NCBI GenBank assembly: GCA_946403845.1 | Contig: CAMJBL010000013.1 | Span: 1 to 61,666, forward strand | Direction of reading: 5' to 3' | Origin: an uncultured Prevotella sp. | GTDB taxonomy: Bacteria; Bacteroidota; Bacteroidia; Bacteroidales; Bacteroidaceae | DNA length: 61,666 bases | Part shown: piece by piece, positions 35,056-43,026 of the stretch | Layout of the letters: each line of letters opens with the position of its first letter | Position numbering within the stretch: position 1 is the first letter of the stretch | Program-made: the position numbers and the translations under genes | The notes under the pieces: model-generated | Seen by the model: the letters and a program-made list of their open reading frames with translations, nothing else | Database searches by the model: none | Told to the model about the DNA's origin: nothing

Positions 35056-35712
35056 TCAGTTGATGATATACACTACATTTATCCCCAATTGGGGCAAGAG
35101 GAAGATGCGATCGCCTTTTCCATAATAGGTGCCGCAGTGGTCGCAGTCATACTCCTTGAACCAGGCATAGCCGACGGCGACGCCGGCCTCAGCCTCAATG
35201 CACCAGTCGCGCGCAAGAATCCAAGAATAACCATATTTCGCGCCAAGGGCCAAGAGATCGCCCTGCAGGCGACGGTCCTTAATGGCAGAGTAGATACCAA
35301 AAGGAATGCGGGCATTGCCCACATTGTAATGGCTGTAGATCAAGTTGGTCTCGAAGTAGTTGGCACGGCGGGTAACAATAGAGTCGCGCAGGACACCATA
35401 GGTTCCGTCAGCACGAGTGCCATAAATGCAAAGCGAGTCGCGCTTCAGTCCGAAATACTTGCGGACATTGGGCGACACTAGCACATGGCGCCACTTCTTA
35501 TTTTTCTGCTTATCGATATCCCAAGCGTTCAACCCGGCATTGATACCCGCAGTCCACGTCGAGTCCAGTCGCACTTCTACCCCAAGATTGGGAGAAAGCG
35601 TGGCGTCATAGAGTAGATTGGTGCGGAGTGCCATGGTTTGGGCGCTGGACCGAAAGATTATAAAACTCAATAACAGTATAACTGTTAAGATTTTATTGAT
35701 ATAAAGATGCAT
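35056..35712 (-). CDS. DUF3575 outer-membrane beta-barrel-like protein
   Basis: A protein of 218 residues from the ATG at 35712 (MHLYINKILTVILLLSFIIF), which gives a clean signal peptide ending at SSAQ; the longer frame starts inside the promoter. The body alternates short beta strands (ALRTNLLYDATLSPNLGVEV, TAGINAGLNAWD, HVLVSPNVRKYFG, GAKYGYSWILARDWCIEAEA) as in DUF3575, a family that recurs as the first gene of Bacteroidales fimbrial loci. Its role there is unproven; an outer-membrane assembly or localisation helper is plausible. It has a TATATTTG box 21 bases upstream and heads the 24-kb operon. Confidence 0.82.
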   Translation of the reverse strand: MHLYINKILTVILLLSFIIFRSSAQTMALRTNLLYDATLSPNLGVEVRLDSTWTAGINAGLNAWDIDKQKNKKWRHVLVSPNVRKYFGLKRDSLCIYGTRADGTYGVLRDSIVTRRANYFETNLIYSHYNVGNARIPFGIYSAIKDRRLQGDLLALGAKYGYSWILARDWCIEAEAGVAVGYAWFKEYDCDHCGTYYGKGDRIFLLPQLGINVVYIIN

Positions 35713-35733
35713 CTTCAAATTCGTTTGACGGTG

Positions 35734-35741
35734 CAAATATA
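35734..35741 (-). promoter_or_regulatory. -7 box of the fimbrial operon
   Basis: TATATTTG on the minus strand, 21 bases before the DUF3575 ATG, set in a very AT-rich stretch. This is the only clear promoter seen upstream of the eight-gene run. Confidence 0.65.
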
Positions 35742-35970
35742 TAAAAAAATAAATAGGTTATATAATAATATGCAAAAAAAATTCGATTAACCCCTGTTTT
35801 TTTGCCTTTTTACCGATTACCCCCCCCTAAAATTAACTGTCTTTAACTAAAATGGCCGTCTCCTAGGATATATTAGGATATCCCCACCTACTAGCTTGCT
35901 ACTACCTACATACTACCTACATACTACCTACAATAATCCCTTCTGAGGGGGTACTGAGGTAATCTAAATG
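35742..35970. other. Intergenic region between the fimbrial operon and the amylase gene
   Basis: Non-coding. It holds the AT-rich upstream part of the fimbrial promoter, a CCCCCCCC run near 35821, the palindromic AGGATATATTAGGATAT, three exact 11-base repeats TACTACCTACA (35900-35932), and CCCTTCTGAGGGG, a small hairpin that may end the amylase transcript. Confidence 0.6.
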
Positions 35971-38016
35971 TTAAAAATCCAAAATAAGCACCTGACGAGG
36001 TTTCAATTCCAGATCACTGGAGAGATCATAATAACGATTGGTTAGGATATCCTTCACCTTACCAGTCTGACCAATCACTTCCTGATAACGGGCCACTTCC
36101 ATCTTAGCAGGTTTGCTGGTGCCGTTGAGGATGGTAAGGGCGGTCTTACCCTGATACTGACGGGCGATGACATAGATGCCGTTATAAGGAATGAACTGGA
36201 TCTGCTGACCCTTCGTAATCACCGCATTCCCCTGACGCCAATGGAGCAGTCTGGAAAGCCAAGTGAACATCGATTGCTCGGCCTTGGAACGACCTTCTTT
36301 TGTAAAACAATTATGCGTATCACCAGGGAAGCCGCCTGGGAAGTCCTTGCGCACATTACCGTCGGTCACTTCCTTCGTGCCGTTCATCAGCACCTCAGTG
36401 CCGTAATACAACTGCGGAATGCGGTTCACCGTTAGTAATAAAGCCAAAGCCTGCTTCAAGGCCAAGGTGTCACGACCATTGCCAAGGAAACGGTCTGTAT
36501 CGTGATTTTCGATAAAGGCCATCACACTCGAGGGGTTCGGATAGAGATAGTCATAGCAGAAAGAATTGTAAAGACGATTCAAACCATTCCACCAGGCATC
36601 GGTCTCTTCGTTTTTAGCCTGATTGAGCTTGTCGAAGAAGGAGAAGTCCATGACGGTTTTGAGATAAGATCTTTTGTTTACAGTTGACAGTTTACGGTTT
36701 ACAGTTGATTTGCTTGCAAGCCCAGAATCATCAGCAGAGTAATCATCTGTAAACTGTAAACTGTTAACTGTAAACTTATCTTGCCAGGCTGCCGTATAGG
36801 CAGGCTCCGTGACCCAGGTCTCTCCAACGGTATTGAAATTGGGGTATTCCTCATCCAATTCCTTCATCCACTGCGCCATCGCATCGGCATAGGCATAGGG
36901 ATAGGTATCCATACGGATGCCGTCGATACCAACGGTCTCAATCCACCAGATGCTGTTCTGGATGAGATAACGCATCAGATGGGGATTATGCTGGTTCAAA
37001 TCGGGCATCGAGGGCACAAACCAACCCTCGGTGGTCTCTTTCAGATCAACCTTCGAGGCATAAGGGTCGAGCACTGGCGTAAGCTTATAGCTGGTCTGCA
37101 GATACTTACTAGTCCGGCTAGATTGGCTAGCTTGGCTAGAATCATCCCCTTGCTCAAAACCCGTCATGGGGTCACGCCCGCTCTTCTCCTCATTAAGCCA
37201 ATCGGGGGTGTTGAGCCAGTCCTTCGAAGGCAGGTCATGCGTCCAGGGATGCTCAAAACCGCTATGGTTGAAAATCATATCCATCACAATCTTAAGACCT
37301 TTGGCATGGGCCTCATCACAAAGACGCTTGTAGTCGGCATTCGTACCGAAACGGGGGTCTACCTTATAATAATCGGTCGTGGCATAGCCATGATAGGTGG
37401 AGTAACCGTTTTCGGAGTCGGGAGAGTCATTTTCGAGGACAGGCGTGAACCAAAGGGCCGTCACACCCAACTCCTTGAAATAGTCGAGATGCTCGCGGAT
37501 GCCGTTCAGGTCGCCGCCATGACGCAACGAGGGCTTACTGCGATCTTCCACATAATTGCGCATACCCTTCACCTGTGGGTTATGACCTGCCCCCTGCGCA
37601 AAACGGTCGGGCATCAGCATATAAAGCACATCGGCATTGGTGAAACCCATACGCTTGTCACCACTCATTTCACGCGCCTTCAATGTAAAGTTTGAACTTT
37701 GAACTTTGAGCTTTGAACTTTGTGATTTGAAAGTCAACTTCATAGTGCCAGGCTGGGCATCGCGCACGTTCATATATACTAATAGGTAGTTGGGTGAATC
37801 GAGACGCACCAGACTGTCGATGGTGACACCGGGATAATCGGTGGTGACACTTTGCACGTCGCGGATGCCATTGCCATAGACCATCAACTGCACAGTTGGA
37901 TTCTTCAATCCTACATACCAGTCAGTAGGGTCTATCCGGTTAATCACTGTCTTTTTCGCTCCCATCACTGTCATGTTCAATGCCACAAGGGCCGTTAAGA
38001 TAAAAAGTCTACGCAT
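35971..38016 (-). CDS. GH13 alpha-amylase family enzyme, cyclomaltodextrinase/neopullulanase-like
   Basis: A protein of 681 residues from the ATG at 38016, which gives a signal peptide (MRRLFILTALVALNMTVMGA) and follows a TATCTTTG box. The N-terminal beta domain (about 23-120; RIDPTDWYVGLKNPTVQL) is of the cyclomaltodextrinase type. The GH13 motifs are complete: DMIFNH (246-251), GIRMD with nucleophile Asp370, VGETW with acid/base Glu399 and FIENHDTDR with Asp506. It should cleave alpha-1,4 bonds in starch-derived oligosaccharides outside the cytoplasm. Three repeat-derived segments are translated: SQSSKLKVQSSNFTLK (about 98-113), SSQASQSSRTSK (about 293-304) and a 37-residue stretch rich in FTVNS/STVN (about 413-449). 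No Sus genes are adjacent. Confidence 0.88.
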   Translation of the reverse strand: MRRLFILTALVALNMTVMGAKKTVINRIDPTDWYVGLKNPTVQLMVYGNGIRDVQSVTTDYPGVTIDSLVRLDSPNYLLVYMNVRDAQPGTMKLTFKSQSSKLKVQSSNFTLKAREMSGDKRMGFTNADVLYMLMPDRFAQGAGHNPQVKGMRNYVEDRSKPSLRHGGDLNGIREHLDYFKELGVTALWFTPVLENDSPDSENGYSTYHGYATTDYYKVDPRFGTNADYKRLCDEAHAKGLKIVMDMIFNHSGFEHPWTHDLPSKDWLNTPDWLNEEKSGRDPMTGFEQGDDSSQASQSSRTSKYLQTSYKLTPVLDPYASKVDLKETTEGWFVPSMPDLNQHNPHLMRYLIQNSIWWIETVGIDGIRMDTYPYAYADAMAQWMKELDEEYPNFNTVGETWVTEPAYTAAWQDKFTVNSLQFTDDYSADDSGLASKSTVNRKLSTVNKRSYLKTVMDFSFFDKLNQAKNEETDAWWNGLNRLYNSFCYDYLYPNPSSVMAFIENHDTDRFLGNGRDTLALKQALALLLTVNRIPQLYYGTEVLMNGTKEVTDGNVRKDFPGGFPGDTHNCFTKEGRSKAEQSMFTWLSRLLHWRQGNAVITKGQQIQFIPYNGIYVIARQYQGKTALTILNGTSKPAKMEVARYQEVIGQTGKVKDILTNRYYDLSSDLELKPRQVLILDF
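36680..36779. repeat. TTTACAG heptanucleotide tracts in opposite orientations inside the amylase gene
   Basis: GTTTACAGTTGACAGTTTAC units (36680-36712) and the reverse orientation CTGTAAACTGTAAACTG (about 36749-36779) flank about 40 bases. Together they add about 37 residues to the catalytic barrel region, between the Glu and the last Asp motif. Confidence 0.85.
37108..37140. repeat. CTAGTTCGG 9-mer repeat tract inside the amylase gene
   Basis: Four units, read on the minus strand as SSQASQSSRTSK. Confidence 0.85.
37686..37730. repeat. AACTTTG heptanucleotide tract inside the amylase gene
   Basis: About six units of TTTGAAC/AACTTTG/AGCTTTG, the reverse complement of the AAAGTTC family at 6938-6972, 45908-45957 and 53802-53834. 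They are read as SQSSKLKVQSSNF between the N-terminal domain and the barrel. Confidence 0.88.
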
Positions 38017-38044
38017 ATCGTCTTTAGCTATTTTATTGACTTTG

Positions 38045-38052
38045 CAAAGATA
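38045..38052 (-). promoter_or_regulatory. -7 box of the amylase gene
   Basis: TATCTTTG on the minus strand, 28 bases before the ATG at 38016. It rules out the longer frame that starts inside the divergent promoter. Confidence 0.65.
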
Positions 38053-38123
38053 CGAATTTTTTTCAGACATAAGAACATAAGAACAGATTATTTTGGCTAA
38101 ATCATGCAAAATCGTTTGCATAA

Positions 38124-38155
38124 TTTGGTATTTCGCCCGATTTACACTACCTTTG
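38124..38155 (+). promoter_or_regulatory. Promoter of the U32 gene
   Basis: TTTG (38124-38127), a 20-base spacer, and TACCTTTG (38148-38155), with the ATG 7 bases later. This is a near-perfect Bacteroidetes promoter with a very short leader. Confidence 0.78.
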
Positions 38156-38162
38156 CAGCCAA

Positions 38163-39407
38163 ATGACAATAAAAGACTTCGAAATCATGGCGCCCGTGGG
38201 CTCACGAGAGTCACTGGCAGCAGCGATACAGGCCGGCGCCGACAGTATCTACTTCGGCATCGAGAAGCTGAACATGAGGGCGCACTCCGCCTCCGTGTTC
38301 ACCATCGACGACCTGCGCGACATCGCCCAGGAATGTGAGTCGCACGGCATCAAGAGCTACCTCACCGTCAATACCATCATCTACGGCGAGGATATCCCCC
38401 TGATGCACAAGATCATCGATGCTGCCAAAGAGGCCGGCATCTCTGCGGTCATCGCCTCCGACGTGGCCGTGATGACCTACTGCAATAAGGTGGGACAGGA
38501 GGTGCACCTCTCCACCCAACTGAACATCTCGAACATCGAGGCACTGCGCTTCTATGCCCAGTTTGCAGATGTCGTAGTACTGGCACGCGAGCTGAATATG
38601 GATCAGGTAGCCGAGATCTATCGTGAAGTAAAGGCAAAGAACATTTGCGGCCCAAGCGGGGAACAAATCCGCATCGAGATGTTCTGTCACGGTGCCCTCT
38701 GCATGGCCATCAGCGGCAAGTGCTACATGAGCCTGCACGCTGCCAACCGCTCCGCCAATCGTGGCGAGTGCATTCAGGTGTGCCGTCGTTCGTATACCGC
38801 CACTGATAATGAGACGGGTTACCAGCTCGACATCGATAATAAATACATCATGTCACCCAAGGACCTGAAAACGATACGTTTCATCGACAAGATGATGAAG
38901 TCAGGCGTGCGTGTGTTTAAGATAGAGGGCCGCGCACGAGGACCGGAATACGTGTATACGGTGGTGAAGTGTTACAAAGAGGCCATCCAGGCGGTGCTCT
39001 ACGACACGTTCACGGAAGAGAAGAAAGACGCGTGGGACCAGCGGCTCGCCACCGTCTTCAACCGCGGATTCTGGGACGGCTACTACCAGGGACAGCTCAT
39101 GGGTGAGTGGAACAAGAACTACGGTTCCAACGCCACCGAACGGAAGGTCTATATCGGCAAGGGCGTGAAATATTTCTCAAAACTGGGCGTGGCGGAGTTT
39201 ACCGTCGAGGCCAACACCTTCAAGGTGGGCGATAAGATGCTCATCACAGGTCCCACAACAGGGGTGATGTACGTTACCGCCGACGAGATTCATGGCGACA
39301 ACGGCCCCGTCGAGGTCGCCGAACAAGGCACACGCGTCTCCATCGCCGTCACTGGTAAGGTCAGGCCCTCGGATAAATTATTCAAATTGGAGTTAATGGG
39401 GAGTTAA
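38163..39407 (+). CDS. U32 family protein, TrhP-like tRNA hydroxylation protein
   Basis: A protein of 414 residues of the peptidase U32 family: start IMAPVGSRESLAAAIQAGAD, central VHLSTQLNISN, the U32 signature region EMFCHGALCMAISGKCYMS, and a Cys set (CHGALC, GKC, GECIQVC) that fits a metal or FeS site. In other bacteria close relatives (TrhP, formerly YegQ) are needed for prephenate-dependent 5-hydroxyuridine formation at tRNA wobble position 34; other U32 members act in ubiquinone synthesis or as proteases. Length and the KIEGRARGPEYV segment favour the TrhP group. It is divergent from the amylase, and sufE follows on the same strand after 35 bases. Confidence 0.8.
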   Translation: MTIKDFEIMAPVGSRESLAAAIQAGADSIYFGIEKLNMRAHSASVFTIDDLRDIAQECESHGIKSYLTVNTIIYGEDIPLMHKIIDAAKEAGISAVIASDVAVMTYCNKVGQEVHLSTQLNISNIEALRFYAQFADVVVLARELNMDQVAEIYREVKAKNICGPSGEQIRIEMFCHGALCMAISGKCYMSLHAANRSANRGECIQVCRRSYTATDNETGYQLDIDNKYIMSPKDLKTIRFIDKMMKSGVRVFKIEGRARGPEYVYTVVKCYKEAIQAVLYDTFTEEKKDAWDQRLATVFNRGFWDGYYQGQLMGEWNKNYGSNATERKVYIGKGVKYFSKLGVAEFTVEANTFKVGDKMLITGPTTGVMYVTADEIHGDNGPVEVAEQGTRVSIAVTGKVRPSDKLFKLELMGS

Positions 39408-39433
39408 GAAGGAGTTAAAGGGGAGTTAAAGGG
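39388..39433. repeat. GGAGTTAAAGG tandem repeats
   Basis: Four imperfect units of period about 11 (GGAGTTAATGG, GGAGTTAAGAA, GGAGTTAAAGG) run from the last codons of the U32 gene into the gap before sufE. The stop codon TAA is part of a unit. Confidence 0.8.
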
Positions 39434-39442
39434 ACAATAGTT

Positions 39443-39892
39443 ATGACGATAAACGAGATTCAAGACGAGATTATCGAGGAGTTCGCCGGTTTCGACGACT
39501 GGATGGACAAATATCAGCTGCTCATCGACCTGGGCAACGAACAGGAACCGCTCGACGAGAAAGACAAAACGGAACAGAACCTCATCGATGGTTGCCAGAG
39601 CCGGGTATGGCTGGTGGCGGAGGAGGAAGAAGTGAAAAGTGGGGAAGTGAATAGTGAAAAGGTGATTCACTTCAGGGCGGAGAGCGATGCCCTGATCGTG
39701 AAGGGTATCGTGGCCCTGCTGATCCGGGTGCTCAGCGACCATAGTCCACAGGAGATACTCGACGCCGACCTCTACTTTATCGAGGCCATCGGACTGAAAG
39801 AACACCTCTCGCCTACCCGTTCGAACGGTCTGCTCGCCATGGTGAAACAGATGCGGATGTACGCCCTCGCCTTTCAGGCAAAAACGGACTAA
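39443..39892 (+). CDS. sufE: SufE family sulfur acceptor protein
   Basis: A protein of 149 residues. The SufE fold is recognised by EIIEEFAGFDDWMDKYQLLI at the start and the active-site loop LIDGCQSRVWL (Cys near residue 51). Known members take persulfide sulfur from the cysteine desulfurase SufS and pass it to SufB for Fe-S cluster assembly. A GTGAAAA-type repeat is translated as EEVKSGEVNSEKV (about 62-74), in the loop between two central strands, lengthening the protein slightly. It lies behind the U32 gene on the same strand, whose product may itself carry an Fe-S cluster. A terminator follows about 95 bases later. Confidence 0.9.
   Translation: MTINEIQDEIIEEFAGFDDWMDKYQLLIDLGNEQEPLDEKDKTEQNLIDGCQSRVWLVAEEEEVKSGEVNSEKVIHFRAESDALIVKGIVALLIRVLSDHSPQEILDADLYFIEAIGLKEHLSPTRSNGLLAMVKQMRMYALAFQAKTD
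39628..39662. repeat. GTGAAAA-family tract inside sufE
   Basis: GAAGTGAAAAGTGGGGAAGT followed by GAATAGTGAAAA, read as EVKSGEVNSEK. It matches the intergenic family at 45228-45276. Confidence 0.75.
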
Positions 39893-39986
39893 AATCAATG
39901 CATCCGGAAAGATAAGTGGCTGAAAACCGACCAGTTATCACGACGAGTTAAAGTAAAGAAGTTGTACTTTTTGGAACACCTCAAAG

Positions 39987-40016
39987 CGGAAACTATTAGA
40001 AAAGTTTCCGTTTTTA
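39987..40016 (+). terminator. Terminator after sufE
   Basis: CGGAAACT (39987-39994) and AGTTTCCG (40003-40010) form an 8-bp stem, followed by TTTTTATTTTTT. Confidence 0.8.
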
Positions 40017-40103
40017 TTTTTTAATTGCCTGATAATCAGCCGTTTTAATTTTTTTAACGGAACAAAAGTTTCCCAAAAAGGAAAACTTCGATTATTTTTG
40101 TAG

Positions 40104-40111
40104 TAACTTTG
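40104..40111 (+). promoter_or_regulatory. -7 box upstream of nrdD
   Basis: TAACTTTG. The -33 element is not obvious. Confidence 0.55.
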
Positions 40112-40179
40112 TTGCTGATTTCGACTATTGTCCTAACTCGACGAACGAGAAAGCATAAACTAAAAACTTTTATATAAGA

Positions 40180-42414
40180 ATGATTCAAACTGTAGTAAAG
40201 CGCGACGGACGCATTGTGGGCTTCAATGAACAGAAAATCATGGCTGCCATCCGTAAGGCCATGCTCCACACGGACAAGGGGGAAGACGAACGACTCTTGT
40301 ACCAGATTACCGACCATATCGCACAGCGTGGCGATAGTCAGATGACCGTGGAACAGATTCAGGATGCCGTAGAGGTGGAACTGATGAAATCGAGCCGCAA
40401 GGATGTGGCCCAGAAATACATTGCCTACCGACATCAGCGCTCCGTAGCCCGTAAGGCAAAGACACGCGACGTGTTCCTCGATATCGTGAACATCAAAAAC
40501 AATGACGTGACGCGTGAGAACGCCAATATGAATGCCGACACACCTGCCGGCATGATGATGAAGTTCGCCTCGGAGACCACCAAGCCTTTCGTCGACGACT
40601 ATCTGCTCAGCGAAGAGGCCCGGGAGGCCGTCGAGCACAACTATCTGCACATCCACGACAAGGATTATTATCCCACGAAGTCGCTGACCTGCGTACAGCA
40701 CCCGCTGGACAATATCCTGAACTGCGGATTCATCGCCGGACATGGTGCCTCAAGACCCGCCAAGCGCATCGAGACTGCCTCGGTACTGGCCTGTATCTCA
40801 ATGGAATGCGCCCAGAACGAGATGCACGGCGGACAGGCGATTCCCGCCTTCGACTTCTATCTGGCGCCCTACGTCCGAATGAGCTATATCGAGGAACTGA
40901 AAGCACTGGAGGATCTGAACGGCGAGAGCTATAAGGACCTCTACGACGAGCCGCTGATGGACTACCTCAAGAAACCACTCGACGGACTAACAGGCAAAGA
41001 GCGTGCCCAACAGCATGCCATCAACAAGACCGTGGGACGCGTACACCAGGCAATGGAGGCTTTCATCCACAACATGAACACCATCCACTCACGTGGCGGT
41101 AACCAGGTGGTCTTCTCCTCCATTAACTACGGTACGGACACGTCGGCTGAAGGACGCTGCATCATGCGCGAGATCTTGCTCTCCACCTATGAGGGTGTGG
41201 GCGGAGGCGAAACAGCCATCTTCCCCATCCAGATCTGGAAGAAGAAGCGCGGCGTGAACTACCTGCCTGAGGACCGTAACTTCGACCTCTACCAGCTGGC
41301 CTGTAAGGTGACGGCCCGAAGGTTCTTCCCCAACTTCCTGAATCTCGATGCCTCCTACAACCAGGATCCCGACTGGCGTTCCGACGACCCGAAACGCTAT
41401 ATCCACGAAGTGGCGACGATGGGCTGCCGTACCCGTGTGTTTGAGAACCGCTTTGGACCGAGAACATCCATCGGACGTGGTAACATCTCCTTCTCGACCA
41501 TCAACATCGTGAAACTCGCCATCGAGTGTATGGAGGAACCGGATCAACAGAAACGCATCGACATGTTCTTCGCCAAGCTCGATAACATGCTGGAAATCAC
41601 CGCCAAACAGCTCGATGACCGCTTCCAGTTCCAGAAGACGGCCTTCGCCAAACAGTTCCCCCTGCTCATGAAGAGCCTGTGGATCGGCGCCGACAAACTG
41701 AAGGCCAACGATACCATCGAGAGTGTCATCAACCAGGGAACCCTTGGTATCGGATTCATCGGACTGGCAGAATGTCTGGTGGCTCTGACAGGGAAGCACC
41801 ACGGAGAAAGCAAGGAGAGTCAGGAACTGGGTCTGAAGATCGTGAAATACATGCGCGACCGAGTGAACGACTTCTGTGAACGTTATCACCACAACTACTC
41901 CGTACTTGCCACTCCGGCAGAGGGCCTCAGCGGAAAATTCACCAAGAAGGACCGGAAGAAGTTCGGTAGCATCCCCGGCGTCACCGACCGCGACTACTAC
42001 ACCAATTCCAACCACGTTCCCGTTTACTACAAGTGCTCTGCCCGTCATAAGGCGGAGGTGGAGGCACCCTATCACGAGATCACCCGTGGCGGACATATCT
42101 TCTACGTGGAGATTGACGGCGACGCCACCCACAACCCACAGGTCATCATGAGCGTGGTCGACATGATGGACCAGCTGAACATGGGCTATGGCAGCGTAAA
42201 CCACAACCGCAACCGTTGCATGGACTGTGGCTACGAGAATGCCGACGACCATCTGGAGAAGTGCCCGAAGTGCGGCTCTACCAATATCGATAAGCTGCAG
42301 CGTATCACAGGCTATCTCGTTGGTACCACCGACCGTTGGAACAGCGGCAAACTGGCAGAACTCAACGACCGTGTGACGCATATCGATCACGGAAGTAAAG
42401 ATTTGTTTAAATGA
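40180..42414 (+). CDS. nrdD: Anaerobic ribonucleoside-triphosphate reductase
   Basis: A protein of 744 residues, the class III (oxygen-sensitive glycyl-radical) ribonucleotide reductase making dNTPs in anaerobes. An ATP-cone regulatory domain occupies about residues 1-95 (VVKRDGRIVGFNEQKIMAAI). The barrel follows, with the catalytic Cys region near ACISMECAQNEMHGGQ. The C-terminal zinc site has two CxxC pairs (CMDCGYENADDHLEKCPKCG), and the radical Gly lies in RITGYLVGTTDRWNSGK. Length and motifs are normal, and no repeat tract interrupts it. It is translationally coupled to its activase: the stop codon overlaps the nrdG ATG by 4 bases. Confidence 0.97.
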   Translation: MIQTVVKRDGRIVGFNEQKIMAAIRKAMLHTDKGEDERLLYQITDHIAQRGDSQMTVEQIQDAVEVELMKSSRKDVAQKYIAYRHQRSVARKAKTRDVFLDIVNIKNNDVTRENANMNADTPAGMMMKFASETTKPFVDDYLLSEEAREAVEHNYLHIHDKDYYPTKSLTCVQHPLDNILNCGFIAGHGASRPAKRIETASVLACISMECAQNEMHGGQAIPAFDFYLAPYVRMSYIEELKALEDLNGESYKDLYDEPLMDYLKKPLDGLTGKERAQQHAINKTVGRVHQAMEAFIHNMNTIHSRGGNQVVFSSINYGTDTSAEGRCIMREILLSTYEGVGGGETAIFPIQIWKKKRGVNYLPEDRNFDLYQLACKVTARRFFPNFLNLDASYNQDPDWRSDDPKRYIHEVATMGCRTRVFENRFGPRTSIGRGNISFSTINIVKLAIECMEEPDQQKRIDMFFAKLDNMLEITAKQLDDRFQFQKTAFAKQFPLLMKSLWIGADKLKANDTIESVINQGTLGIGFIGLAECLVALTGKHHGESKESQELGLKIVKYMRDRVNDFCERYHHNYSVLATPAEGLSGKFTKKDRKKFGSIPGVTDRDYYTNSNHVPVYYKCSARHKAEVEAPYHEITRGGHIFYVEIDGDATHNPQVIMSVVDMMDQLNMGYGSVNHNRNRCMDCGYENADDHLEKCPKCGSTNIDKLQRITGYLVGTTDRWNSGKLAELNDRVTHIDHGSKDLFK

Positions 42415-42914
42415 TAAGAGTATTATCAATAATTGAGGATACCATGGTGGACGGTCCGGGCTTCCGGACCTCCATCTACTGTGCCGGCTGCCGCCATCAG
42501 TGTCCGGGCTGTCATAATCCGCAGTCATGGGCCTTTGACCAGGGACATGAGATGAGCGTCAACGACATCATGAAGATCATTGAGGCCGATCCCTATGCCA
42601 ATGTCACCTTCAGCGGTGGCGACCCGATGTTCCAGGCCGCCGGCTTCGCCGAACTGGCCCAGGCAATCCACGAGCGCACCAACAAGGATATCTGGTGCTA
42701 CACCGGCTTTACGTACGAGTCGCTCATCACCCAGGAACAACGGGAACTGCTCGAACAGTTGGACGTGCTCGTAGATGGGCCCTTCATAGAGAAACTGCGC
42801 GACCCCGACCTGCTGTTCCGAGGCAGCAGCAACCAACGCCTCATCGACGTACAGGCCTCACTTTATACGGGCGAGGTCGTACTCTGGCATCCGGACATCG
42901 CTATTGCCGTCTGA
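42411..42914 (+). CDS. nrdG: Anaerobic ribonucleotide reductase activating protein
   Basis: A protein of 167 residues of the radical SAM family. The CxxxCxxC cluster motif is in CRHQCPGCHNPQSW (about residues 27-40), and FSGGDPMF is the SAM-binding GGD-type motif. With SAM and an electron donor it installs the glycyl radical on NrdD. It overlaps nrdD by ATGA and is followed by a strong terminator, so nrdD-nrdG is a two-gene unit. Confidence 0.96.
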   Translation: MIRVLSIIEDTMVDGPGFRTSIYCAGCRHQCPGCHNPQSWAFDQGHEMSVNDIMKIIEADPYANVTFSGGDPMFQAAGFAELAQAIHERTNKDIWCYTGFTYESLITQEQRELLEQLDVLVDGPFIEKLRDPDLLFRGSSNQRLIDVQASLYTGEVVLWHPDIAIAV

Positions 42915-42923
42915 CCATCAATC

Positions 42924-42947
42924 ATCCCGCAAAGCGGGATTTTTTTT
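42924..42947 (+). terminator. Terminator of nrdD-nrdG
   Basis: ATCCCGC / GCGGGAT stem with loop AAA, followed by TTTTTTT. Confidence 0.9.
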
Positions 42948-42977
42948 ATCTTTCTAAGAAGTTTTTTGCCGTTTCGG

Positions 42978-43008
42978 TTGCAAGGTTACGAAAAAAGATG
43001 TATTTTTG
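42978..43008 (+). promoter_or_regulatory. Promoter upstream of the unknown gene before rpoN
   Basis: TTG (42978-42980), 20 bases, TATTTTTG (43001-43008), then a leader of about 18 bases to the ATG at 43027. Confidence 0.75.
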
Positions 43009-43026
43009 CAGAAAATTAGAGAGTAT

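Larger units (their letters stand above)
39893..40179. other. Intergenic region between sufE and nrdD
   Basis: Non-coding, 287 bases. It contains the sufE-side terminator (39987-40016) and a -7 box (40104-40111). I see no clear NrdR box or riboswitch. The nrdD leader is about 65 bases. Confidence 0.55.

Noticed and set aside
36781..37695. A 304-codon plus-strand open frame inside the amylase gene
   Set aside because: It is antisense to intact GH13 motifs and its translation has no recognisable domain.
39893..40179. Riboswitch or NrdR site before nrdD
   Set aside because: I found only a terminator and a -7 box; no paired NrdR-like boxes or known aptamer pattern.
41089..42528. A 479-codon open frame on the minus strand opposite nrdD
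   Set aside because: It lies fully antisense to the conserved nrdD/nrdG genes, has no promoter or family motif, and results from the high GC content at third positions.
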